The notes under the pieces are model-generated. The model had not been told where the DNA came from. It searched no databases and was given only the letters and a program-made list of their open reading frames with translations. A DNA stretch of 64,000 nt from CAYMCQ01 sp964389025 (GTDB lineage: Bacteria; Verrucomicrobiota; Verrucomicrobiia; Limisphaerales; CAYMCQ01): NCBI GenBank assembly GCA_964389025.1, contig CAYMCQ010000010.1:13509-77508 (forward strand). The letters are read 5' to 3'. A program made the translations under genes and the position numbers. Shown here piece after piece: positions 35,947 through 43,056 of this stretch. The first letter of the stretch is position 1. Each line of letters opens with the position of its first letter.

Positions 35947-36535
35947 CGAACTGCCGGACATACTTGCCGAGAAGATCAGCCTCAAGATTTACTGCATCAC
36001 CAACTTTTCGTTGACGCAGGTTCGTGACTTCAATCGTGTGCGGAATGATCCAGACGCGAAAACTTTTTTTGCGAACGGCAGCAATAGTAAGGCTGATTCC
36101 GTCAACGGCAATCGAGCCTTTGAAAACCACGTAACGCATCACTTCATTGGGAGCGGCGATTTCCAAAACGTGATCGCGCCCGCTTCGTTCCCAACGAATG
36201 ATTTTTCCCACGCCATCAATGTGCCCCGTCACGAAATGTCCGCCGATGCGGCCATTCGCCGCGAGCGGGCGTTCCAGATTCACAAGCGAGCCGGGTTTTG
36301 AAAATTGCAAATTCGTTCGTTGCCAAGTTTCCCTCAGCAAATCGAATTGAATGAGCTTCGCTTTGGCGCGCGAAAAAATCTTTGTGACCGTGAGGCAGCA
36401 GCCGTTCACCGCCAGACTGTCGCCGACCTTCAATCCCCGCGCGCATACTTTGGCGCGAACGGTCAATTGAATCGAATTCGCCGCGGGCTTGATAGCCTCG
36501 ACGGTTCCAGTTTCTTCAACAATGCCGGTGAACAT
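35927..36535 (-). CDS. ribE: riboflavin synthase alpha chain
   Basis: The 202-residue protein starts MFTGIVEETGTV at 36535. The frame upstream is a palindromic repeat. It consists of two tandem lumazine-binding barrels: the first holds VGDSLAVNGCCLTV, and the second holds GHFVTGHIDG and VFKGSIAVDGISLTI. It dismutates two 6,7-dimethyl-8-ribityllumazines to riboflavin. ribD lies immediately upstream on the same strand, separated only by the repeat. ribBA and ribH are not in the window. Confidence 0.95.
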   Translation of the reverse strand: MFTGIVEETGTVEAIKPAANSIQLTVRAKVCARGLKVGDSLAVNGCCLTVTKIFSRAKAKLIQFDLLRETWQRTNLQFSKPGSLVNLERPLAANGRIGGHFVTGHIDGVGKIIRWERSGRDHVLEIAAPNEVMRYVVFKGSIAVDGISLTIAAVRKKSFRVWIIPHTIEVTNLRQRKVGDAVNLEADLLGKYVRQFVTASAA

Positions 36536-36541
36536 AACGTA

Positions 36542-36581
36542 GGGCAGGCTTCCAGCCTGCCCGAACAGGCAAGATGCCTGT
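36542..36581. repeat. palindromic repeats between ribD and ribE
   Basis: GGGCAGGCTTCCAGCCTGCCC (36542-36562) and ACAGGCAAGATGCCTGT (36565-36581) are consecutive hairpins in the ribD-ribE gap. The first is the same type as at 47743-47764. Confidence 0.85.
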
Positions 36582-36582
36582 C

Positions 36583-37722
36583 CTACTCTACCCCCGCAGT
36601 CAACAGCAAATCCTCGCCGAGCCGCCGCCACTCGGCTTGGCGCAGCTTGATTGCATCTTCCAAACGAACTACGCCCTCGCCGCCAACTGCCTTTGTCGCA
36701 TCGCGCCCGCCAAGAATTTTCGGCGCGTAAAAAAACGCGATGCGATGCGCAAAACCGCCGAGCAGAAACGACGCGTTCACCTCGCCGCCGCCTTCGACCA
36801 GCAGGCTGGTGACGTTTTCCGCGCCGAGTTTTTTCAACAACCAGGCTAAATCAATTTTTGATTTTTCATTTTTGATTTTTGATTCAGCCAAAGGCGCAAC
36901 GAGAACATTCACCCGCTTTTTCAGAGCGGCGGCGCGTTTCTTTGATGCACGGTTGCTAACCACAATCGTCGTCAAAGCCGCAAATTCATCGCTGACAACT
37001 CTTGCATTCAACGGCGTCCGTCCGAGTGAATCCAACACAATCCGGCGTAGTCGCTGATTTTTGTTCTGACTTCTGACTTCTGACTTCTGACTTCTGGCCG
37101 TCAGGCTCGGATTGTCCGCCAGAATCGTATTGATGCCGACCAGAATCGCATCCGCGCCTTGGCGCAGTTGCATTCCGTAGGCGCGTGCTTTCTCGCCGGT
37201 GATCCATTTGGATTCTCCCGACGCCGTCGCAATCTTTCCGTCCAACGTCATCGCGGCCTTCACGGTCACGAACGGCGTGCGGTGAACGATCCAATGATTG
37301 AAGGCTTCGTTCAACTTAGCGAACTCATCCGCGAGGATTCCGTGAATGACTTCAATCCCCGCGCGCTTCAAAATCTTAAAACCCTTTCCCACATGCTTTG
37401 GATTCGGATCAATCGCGCCAGCAACAACTCGCTTGATGCCGGCCGCGATGATGGCCTTCGTGCAAGGCGGCGTGCGACCGTGCGTGCAACACGGTTCAAG
37501 CGTCACGTAAAACGTCGCGCCGCGCGGATTGTGTCCGCGCTTTTGCGCGTCGCGGAGCGCCTCGATTTCCGCGTGCGGCCCGCCCGCGCACCGATGCCAG
37601 CCGCGCCCGATGACTTTGCCGCCCTTCACCAGCACCGCGCCCACCATCGGGTTCGGCGAAGTCGTGCCGTAGCCGCGCCGGGCGAGCCGGAGGGCAAGGC
37701 GCATGAAATGGGCATCAGACAT
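36583..37722 (-). CDS. ribD: bifunctional riboflavin deaminase/reductase
   Basis: The 379-residue protein has a cytidine-deaminase-like zinc domain (HAE near residues 50-52; PCCTHGRTPPC) followed by a DHFR-like reductase domain (TLDGKIATASGESKWITG, LLVEGGGEVNASFL). It deaminates and then reduces the pyrimidine intermediate of riboflavin synthesis. Two stutter repeats are translated in the reductase domain: ARSQKSEVRSQNKNQ near residue 210 and SKIKNEKSKIDL near residue 280. Both replace normally short loops. No FMN riboswitch was recognised upstream. Confidence 0.95.
   Translation of the reverse strand: MSDAHFMRLALRLARRGYGTTSPNPMVGAVLVKGGKVIGRGWHRCAGGPHAEIEALRDAQKRGHNPRGATFYVTLEPCCTHGRTPPCTKAIIAAGIKRVVAGAIDPNPKHVGKGFKILKRAGIEVIHGILADEFAKLNEAFNHWIVHRTPFVTVKAAMTLDGKIATASGESKWITGEKARAYGMQLRQGADAILVGINTILADNPSLTARSQKSEVRSQNKNQRLRRIVLDSLGRTPLNARVVSDEFAALTTIVVSNRASKKRAAALKKRVNVLVAPLAESKIKNEKSKIDLAWLLKKLGAENVTSLLVEGGGEVNASFLLGGFAHRIAFFYAPKILGGRDATKAVGGEGVVRLEDAIKLRQAEWRRLGEDLLLTAGVE
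36850..36886. repeat. stutter repeat inside ribD (TTTTTGATT words)
   Basis: Tandem TTTTTGATT/TTTTTCATT words encode KIKNEKSKI in frame in the reductase domain. Confidence 0.85.
37055..37096. repeat. stutter repeat inside ribD (TGACTTC words)
   Basis: Tandem CTGACTT words encode SQKSEVRSQN in frame. The same SEVRSQ peptide type is known from many environmental bacterial genomes as a translated intergenic repeat. Confidence 0.88.
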
Positions 37723-37819
37723 CGCGGCGCAGCGTAGCCGCTGAAAGGAAAAGGCTCAAACGGAAAGGCTCGAAGAATCATTACGCGCGCAGAAAGTGCT
37801 AATCTACGGATTTGGTATG

Positions 37820-38497
37820 TTAATTCCTCGCACCACTTCGCGATTGTCGAAGAGATTTCGAGAGCTCAGCGAGCCGAATGATTTCTGCTAGATGCTGGTC
37901 TTCGCGTTCGTCCGGGCCGTGGGCTTTGAACAACTTGGGCGCGGCTTTCCATTCAGCTTCAAACGCGTCACGCCATGTTTGAAGAATGTTGTAGAACTTG
38001 TCGGCTTCAAGCCAAACATCACTGAGGGTGGCCGGGTCGTGGTGATAGCCTTCTTTGCAACTCCTAAAACCGATCAGCCGAACGCGATCCTTTACATCGA
38101 ACTGCAATACATAGCTCCAGTCGTCGAACGCCTCATCGCCATCAGGTGCCCACACGAGAGCTTTGGAATAGAAGCAATCGCGGAATTCAGAATGAGGAAG
38201 GCCGAAGAATTCTTCGCTTTCTTGGTCAGGGGCGTAAATGGCATCACGGTAGGCGTTGGCGATTTTAGCTGCATCAGGCTCATCTGCGAAAGGTGCGATG
38301 TGCATGCCACGCTGAGCGATTCGTTCTTCAACCGCGTCAAATGAGCAAGCCATCCATGAGGCATCAGGTTCGCGAACACCATAGCAGCGACCGCCAATAT
38401 GAATCACAAACAAGCCAAGCGCACGGGCACCAAGCTCCTCGTAGGCAATGCTGACGTTAGACTCGATTGCAAATTCAGATGGATCGCCAATGATCAT
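37820..38497 (-). CDS. Imm42-like immunity protein (orphan)
   Basis: The 225-residue acidic protein begins MIIGDPSEFAIE, the N-terminal signature of the Imm42 family found in polymorphic-toxin loci. It has no signal peptide and is probably cytoplasmic. There is no toxin gene on either side: ftsY lies 26 bp upstream and ribD is downstream. It may protect against toxins from neighbours. Base composition looks lower in G+C than ftsY, consistent with acquisition. The assignment rests on the N-terminal pattern and overall acidic make-up. Confidence 0.5.
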   Translation of the reverse strand: MIIGDPSEFAIESNVSIAYEELGARALGLFVIHIGGRCYGVREPDASWMACSFDAVEERIAQRGMHIAPFADEPDAAKIANAYRDAIYAPDQESEEFFGLPHSEFRDCFYSKALVWAPDGDEAFDDWSYVLQFDVKDRVRLIGFRSCKEGYHHDPATLSDVWLEADKFYNILQTWRDAFEAEWKAAPKLFKAHGPDEREDQHLAEIIRLAELSKSLRQSRSGARN

Positions 38498-38523
38498 TAT
38501 TCAGGAAGATTCCTCGTAAAGTT

Positions 38524-39435
38524 TCATTCCTCAAACAACGCCTGCGCGAACTGTTTGGTGTCGAAGGGTTGCAGATCGTCCGGTTGCTCGCCGAGGCCGA
38601 TGAATTTGATGGGCAGGCCGAGTTCCTTCTGGATCGCCACCACCATGCCGCCTTTGCTCGTGCCGTCGAGCTTGGTCACGATGAGGCCGGTGAGCGGAAC
38701 GGCCTTGTGGAATTCGCGCGCCTGGTTCAGCGCGTTCATGCCGGTGCTGCCGTCGAGCACGAGCAGGACTTCGTGCGGCGCGCCGGGCAAAATTTTTCCC
38801 ATCACGCGATGAACTTTTTGGAGCTCCTGCATCAAGTTGTGCTTCGTGTGCAGACGGCCCGCAGTATCCACAAACAAATAATCCACCTTGCGCGATTGCG
38901 CGGCGGCGACGGCGTCATGCGCGACGGAGGCGGGATCGGCGTTGTATTCGCCGGCGATGACTTCGACGTTGAGGCGGTGTCCCCAAAGTTTGAGTTGCTC
39001 GATGGCGGCGGCGCGAAACGTGTCGCACGCGGCAAGCAAAGCTTTTTCGCCGCGAGTTTGGATGAGGTTCGCGAGCTTGGCGGAAGTGGTGGTCTTGCCA
39101 GTGCCGTTCACGCCGACAATGGAGACGACGCACGGACCGGATTGGACTTTGACCAATGCGGCTTTGTTGCTCGAAAGACTTTTTTCAACTTCAGCGCGCG
39201 CGATGGCGGAGACGTCGTGGCCGGTCGTGCCCTGAGATTCGTAGGCCAGTTTGACGGCGGCAACGATTTGATGCGTCACTGCCATGCCGAGATCGGCGGC
39301 GATTAGGGCGTGTTCGAGTTCTTCCAGCGATTCGCCCGTGAGTTTTGGCGAGCGCGTGACGATGCGTTTGATCTCGTGCGTGAGCTTGCTGTGGGTTTTG
39401 GCAAGGCCGGCTTTGAATTTGGAGAATAGTCCCAT
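38524..39435 (-). CDS. ftsY: signal recognition particle receptor FtsY
   Basis: The 303-residue NG-domain GTPase lacks the long acidic A domain of some homologues. It shows G1 VGVNGTGKTTTSAKLA, DTFRAAA, DTAGRLHT and the TKLDGTSKGG motif, all typical of FtsY. It docks ribosome-SRP complexes to the membrane. Downstream of the PHP phosphatase and nusB on the same strand. Confidence 0.95.
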   Translation of the reverse strand: MGLFSKFKAGLAKTHSKLTHEIKRIVTRSPKLTGESLEELEHALIAADLGMAVTHQIVAAVKLAYESQGTTGHDVSAIARAEVEKSLSSNKAALVKVQSGPCVVSIVGVNGTGKTTTSAKLANLIQTRGEKALLAACDTFRAAAIEQLKLWGHRLNVEVIAGEYNADPASVAHDAVAAAQSRKVDYLFVDTAGRLHTKHNLMQELQKVHRVMGKILPGAPHEVLLVLDGSTGMNALNQAREFHKAVPLTGLIVTKLDGTSKGGMVVAIQKELGLPIKFIGLGEQPDDLQPFDTKQFAQALFEE

Positions 39436-39444
39436 GAGATTTTT

Positions 39445-39497
39445 TTGACACGAATTCCACTAATTTTCACGGATTATCAAATTTGAATTCGTGTCAA
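39445..39497. repeat. stutter dyad (GACACGAATT / AATTCGTGTC)
   Basis: TTGACACGAATT (39445-39456) pairs with AATTCGTGTCAA (39486-39497), and a further AATTCGTGTC lies just after. It lies between ftsY and the PHP gene and provides the last codons of the latter. Confidence 0.85.
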
Positions 39498-40317
39498 GTC
39501 GTGCAATTCGTGTCTCTTTGAGCTTCTCGACGTGTTCGTAAGGCAGTTTAACCGTGCCGATGAGCGGCTTGCCTTTGGTCAGGCCGTGGCAATCCGAGCC
39601 GCCGGTGATGAGCAGGTTGAATCTTTTGGCGATGATGCTGTAATGGTTTGCGGTCGAAGCAGAGTGCTTAGTGTGAAAACATTCGATGCCGTCGAGACCG
39701 GCGTTCACGAGATCAGGAATGACTTCGTCGCAACGGTTCAATCCGGGATGCGCGAGCACCGCCACACCGCCGGCTTGATGAATCAATTCAATCGCTTCGG
39801 CTGCGGAGATCTTGAATTTGCCGACCCATGCCGGACGATTCTTTTTCAGAAAACGCTCGAAGGCTTCGTCGGAGCTTGAGCAAAATCCGCCTTGCACCAG
39901 CGCGCGCGCGACGTGCGGTCGTCCGGGCGAGCGGCAATTCGCCAGCGCGAAAACTTTTTCTGCGTCGAGTGGGATGCCGAGGTGGTTGAGTTTCGCAACC
40001 ATTTCGCGGATTCGATTCTGGCGGACGGTTTGGAACTGCGCCATCTCGGCGAGCAGTTGCGGATTCTGCGTGTCGAGAAAGTAGCCGAGGATGTGAAGTT
40101 CGTTGTCATCGTGCTCGGCGGTCAGTTCGCTGCCGGGAATGAACTCGATGTTCGCGGCGCGGCAGGCCGCTTCGGTTCGCGCGCAACCTTCGACGGTGTC
40201 GTGATCGGTCAGTGAGATCGTGGACAATTCAAAGCGCTTCGCCTGCGCGACCATTTCCTCGGGCGAATAAGTCCCATCGGAAAAGTTCGTGTGAAGATGC
40301 AAATCCGCAAACTTCAT
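39460..40317 (-). CDS. PHP-domain phosphatase (YciV/TrpH-like)
   Basis: The 285-residue protein has the four PHP metal motifs: DLHLHTNFSDG (residues ~4-14), LTDHDTVEG, a central HILGY region and GSDCHG near the C-terminus. Related enzymes hydrolyse 3',5'-nucleoside bisphosphates or trim RNA 5' ends. The start overlaps the nusB stop by 4 bp. The final ~12 residues (ARLDTNSNLIIREN) come from a repeat, so the original end was probably shorter. Confidence 0.9.
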   Translation of the reverse strand: MKFADLHLHTNFSDGTYSPEEMVAQAKRFELSTISLTDHDTVEGCARTEAACRAANIEFIPGSELTAEHDDNELHILGYFLDTQNPQLLAEMAQFQTVRQNRIREMVAKLNHLGIPLDAEKVFALANCRSPGRPHVARALVQGGFCSSSDEAFERFLKKNRPAWVGKFKISAAEAIELIHQAGGVAVLAHPGLNRCDEVIPDLVNAGLDGIECFHTKHSASTANHYSIIAKRFNLLITGGSDCHGLTKGKPLIGTVKLPYEHVEKLKETRIARLDTNSNLIIREN

Positions 40318-40817
40318 TCTTTTACTATCCTTGCGGGGCGCATCAAATCGCCTTTGACCTTGTCTAAAATTCCGTTCACGAATTTGCCGCTGTCCTGCGT
40401 GGAAAATTTTTTGGCGATGTCCACCGCTTCGTTGATGCTGACGACGGGCGGGATGTCGTCGCGATGGAGCATCTCGAAAATGGCGAGGCGCAAAATGTTC
40501 CTGTCCACGGCGGCCATGCGGTGGATGTCCCAGTTCTGCGCGTATTTTTTAATCATGGCGTCCAGTTCGTCGCGATGCTGGAGCGTGCCGCGGATGAGCG
40601 GCTCGGCGAAGATGCGGGTTTCGGCGTCTTCGGTGGTCGGCGGCGGCAACTCGTGAGATTCTCCCCAAGTCGCCGAGCCTTTTTCTTCGGCGAGCGCGGC
40701 GGTGCGCTGGCCGTCCCAGAATGAATTGAGCGCGTCCTCCAGATTTTCCGGCGGATTCAAATCGTGCTGAAACAAAAATTGGACGGCGCGTTCGCGCGCT
40801 TCACGGCGTTTGCCCAT
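40314..40817 (-). CDS. nusB: transcription antitermination factor NusB
   Basis: The 167-residue helical protein has the N-terminal RREARERAVQFLFQ pattern and the C-terminal INEAVDIAKKFS....FVNGILD motif of NusB. It binds boxA RNA with NusE during rRNA transcription. An insert of ~25 residues after helix 3 (about residues 40-65) is longer than usual. It is translationally coupled to the PHP phosphatase gene. Confidence 0.95.
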   Translation of the reverse strand: MGKRREARERAVQFLFQHDLNPPENLEDALNSFWDGQRTAALAEEKGSATWGESHELPPPTTEDAETRIFAEPLIRGTLQHRDELDAMIKKYAQNWDIHRMAAVDRNILRLAIFEMLHRDDIPPVVSINEAVDIAKKFSTQDSGKFVNGILDKVKGDLMRPARIVKE

Positions 40818-40905
40818 AACTCAACAATGCCCGGGAAAACGGCGCGGAGAAATGAAAATTTTCAATGAAGGACAAGGCAGCCGGCGCTGAGTCACCAACT
40901 CCAAA

Positions 40906-41313
40906 TCACTTTTTCTTTCCTTCAAACATCGCTGCCCAGCCGGATTTGGATTCGAGTTCCATTCGTTTGACCTTGATCTGGCCGAGCGCGGAGTGCCAGC
41001 CGATGTAGATTTTGTGCCACTGGCTTTCGAGGCCGCGCAACGCAGTTTCCTGCAACTGGCTCAAAAACCGCAATGATGGCGCCGAAGAAATAAGGGTGTG
41101 GACCTCTTCGCGGGTGGGCGTGCCGCTTTGGATCGAGGCAAGAATCAATTCAAGCTCCTGCACGATGATGCTTTTGGTTTCGAGGAAATGGCTTTCGTCG
41201 TCGGGCGTGAACTTGGCGCGCGAGAGGTTGACGTAGTGGTTGAATTGCTTCAAGCACTCCTGAAAGTTTTCCATCTGTTGGATGAGCTGGTTGAGTTGTT
41301 TGCTATCACGCAT
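40906..41313 (-). CDS. hypothetical protein of the MglA/B-type locus
   Basis: The 135-residue protein is mostly helical and charged (MRDSKQLNQLIQQMENFQEC...), with a possible coiled coil in residues 1-60 and a basic tail. I do not recognise a family. Its start overlaps the stop of the roadblock-like gene upstream by 8 bp. Both lie downstream of the DUF4388 response regulator and back to back with mglA/mglB-type genes, so a role in the same regulatory complex is likely. Confidence 0.7.
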   Translation of the reverse strand: MRDSKQLNQLIQQMENFQECLKQFNHYVNLSRAKFTPDDESHFLETKSIIVQELELILASIQSGTPTREEVHTLISSAPSLRFLSQLQETALRGLESQWHKIYIGWHSALGQIKVKRMELESKSGWAAMFEGKKK

Positions 41314-41635
41314 AAGATGTGAGGGTTGATGAATTACGGACCGGACCCTTCAGAGTCTGCGGAGAAAGGAAAACCAGCGCACCGCCGCGCAGTTCGCGCG
41401 CTGTGATTATCAAACTCGGATAGTGCATGATCAATTCCGAGAGCGGCAATTGTGCCGTTTGCGAGGACTTGAAAGCCTGAAGGACATTGGCCGCGATCGT
41501 CTTGACGAGTTCGGCTGGAAACGTTTGCGGCAATGTCGAAATCAAAATCTCGCCATTGCGATCCACGGTGAATCCGCCGGATGGCAGCCGGAGCAGGGTG
41601 GATTTTGGTTTGCGGAAAAATTTTACAAAGCTCAT
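41306..41635 (-). CDS. small roadblock/LC7-like protein (tentative)
   Basis: The 109-residue product starts at ATG 41635 (MSFVKFFRKP). The core has GGFTVDRNGEILISTLP, then LSELIMHYPSLIITARELRGGALVFLSP, which reads like the beta-alpha-beta pattern of roadblock proteins. It lies between the response regulator (4-bp overlap with the regulator's stop) and the helical hypothetical protein. Roadblock proteins act as GAPs or scaffolds for MglA-type GTPases; that role is inferred. Confidence 0.5.
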   Translation of the reverse strand: MSFVKFFRKPKSTLLRLPSGGFTVDRNGEILISTLPQTFPAELVKTIAANVLQAFKSSQTAQLPLSELIMHYPSLIITARELRGGALVFLSPQTLKGPVRNSSTLTSYA

Positions 41636-42684
41636 AAAGCCAGAATCTTTTTCATCGCGGCGTGGATTTCTGCGGACGAAAGTTTGGGCGTCCATCCGAC
41701 GCAAAATTGGGCGTTATCTTCGCCGCCGAGGCTGACATTGCGTTGCGGGCCGATGCCTTGGATTTGCTCGAGCGGGCCGACGCGCAATTGGTCGCCGAGT
41801 GCCCGAAAATTTTCAAGAGTTTGGACAGCCCACGCAGAAACGGCGGCGGAATTCTCGATGCCGCGCGATTCACAATCGCCGCCAGAGCTTCCGAGTTTCA
41901 CGGCGAATTCGACTCCATTCATCTTCGTCACGGTTTCCAGAGTCGAAGCATTGGCCGGGGCGTTCGGCTCGCGGGATGAGGAATCCTGGGCTTCATCGAA
42001 CGCCTGCACCGTTTCGAGCAGCAACGCGTTGTAGGATTTGAAAATATTGCGTTGCCTGCCGGGTTCGGCGGCGAGGTATTCGAACGCCCCGGTCTTCCAC
42101 GAAAGAATTTTTTGGAACGCCGCTTCGCCTTGCAGTTCGGCGGCGGTGGCGTCAACAAGCTCGCCGGTCTCAATCCAGATTTTTCCCTCGAACGGGCCGT
42201 TGGTGATTTTCAGCACGGTGGAGTTTTGCGAGATGCACTCGAGCTGGATAATGTCCACGAGGTTTTTATTTTGCACGCCTCGAAAAAGTTGCTGCTCATC
42301 GCGGCCAAGCAGCGATTCAAGACAGTCCACGAACATTTTTATCTCGGCCTGCGACGCCGGTTTCTGCCAATACAAGTCCACACCCAGCGCGTAAACACGG
42401 GAGCGAAATTGCTCGTCGGGAACGGCGGTGAGAACGACGGTTCGAAGCTGCGGATATTTTCGGCGAACGATCGAGAGGACTTGCAGGCCGTCCATCTTCG
42501 GCATGTTGAGATCGCAAACTAGCATCGCAAACGGTTCGGCTTCGAGCATCGCCATCGCGCGCGCGCCCGTGAGTGACGTGCAGACTTCCGGGCGGCTCGG
42601 CAGGTGCGAGAGGATTTCCTTGTAGAGATCGAGCAGGTCGCGATCGTCGTCGAGGAGCAAAATCTTGTGTCGTTTGTCTGTCAT
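41632..42684 (-). CDS. response regulator with DUF4388 (PATAN) domain
   Basis: The 350-residue protein starts MTDKRHKILLLDDD at 42684. A receiver domain has Asp in LVCDLNMPKMDG and Lys in WQKP. A PATAN/DUF4388 region follows (LVDIIQLECISQNS, GELVDATAAELQGEAAF). The C-terminal ~100 residues (FAVKLGSSGG...ALGDQLRVGPLEQI) look roadblock-like. The combination suggests that phosphorylation controls a small-GTPase complex; the mglA-like gene lies on the other side of the divergent region. No DNA-binding domain is seen. Confidence 0.85.
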   Translation of the reverse strand: MTDKRHKILLLDDDRDLLDLYKEILSHLPSRPEVCTSLTGARAMAMLEAEPFAMLVCDLNMPKMDGLQVLSIVRRKYPQLRTVVLTAVPDEQFRSRVYALGVDLYWQKPASQAEIKMFVDCLESLLGRDEQQLFRGVQNKNLVDIIQLECISQNSTVLKITNGPFEGKIWIETGELVDATAAELQGEAAFQKILSWKTGAFEYLAAEPGRQRNIFKSYNALLLETVQAFDEAQDSSSREPNAPANASTLETVTKMNGVEFAVKLGSSGGDCESRGIENSAAVSAWAVQTLENFRALGDQLRVGPLEQIQGIGPQRNVSLGGEDNAQFCVGWTPKLSSAEIHAAMKKILAL

Positions 42685-43056
42685 TCGAATGGCAATGAAG
42701 CAGTTGCCTTGCAACGCTAGCGATTCAACGGGAAGAAAAGCAAGCGGTGTTCCTGTTTTCATTGATTTCCGTGAAAACAGGAAAATTTCTCCCTGCAACT
42801 GGATGCAGCTTTCCGGCCGCAGCGCATTGGGACAACTCGTCCAGCGATGGGACAACAGGCGTGCTGGCAACTGGGAAACTTTTCGAGGCGTCGCGGAATT
42901 TTAATTCGTGAACGCCGGTTCTTCGCGTAGTCGTGGCATGTTTCTTGCCCGAAAAGCGCCCGAAGCGTTGAACTGATCCCGGATCGGGCTGGAAATGCCG
43001 AGGTGCATTCGCCGACCGCAATTTTGTCCGCGCGCACCAAAATGCTTCGCACGCAA
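42685..43056. other. divergent intergenic region
   Basis: This 372-bp gap separates the DUF4388 regulator from the mgl-type genes. It has the candidate sigma-54 promoter described separately, plus a short inverted pair CCTGTTTTC...GAAAACAGG at 42752-42781. No frame over 100 codons fits a gene. Confidence 0.6.
42934..42949 (+). promoter_or_regulatory. candidate sigma-54 (-24/-12) promoter
   Basis: TGGCATGTTTCTTGC has GG (42935-42936) and GC (42947-42948) separated by exactly 10 bp, the invariant sigma-54 spacing. Most flanking consensus bases also match. It would start transcription near 42960 towards the roadblock/mglA/mglB genes. One match in a short divergent region may be chance. Confidence 0.45.

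Noticed and set aside
37723..37819. FMN riboswitch upstream of ribD
   Set aside because: The ~97 bp before ribD lacks the conserved RFN-element blocks.
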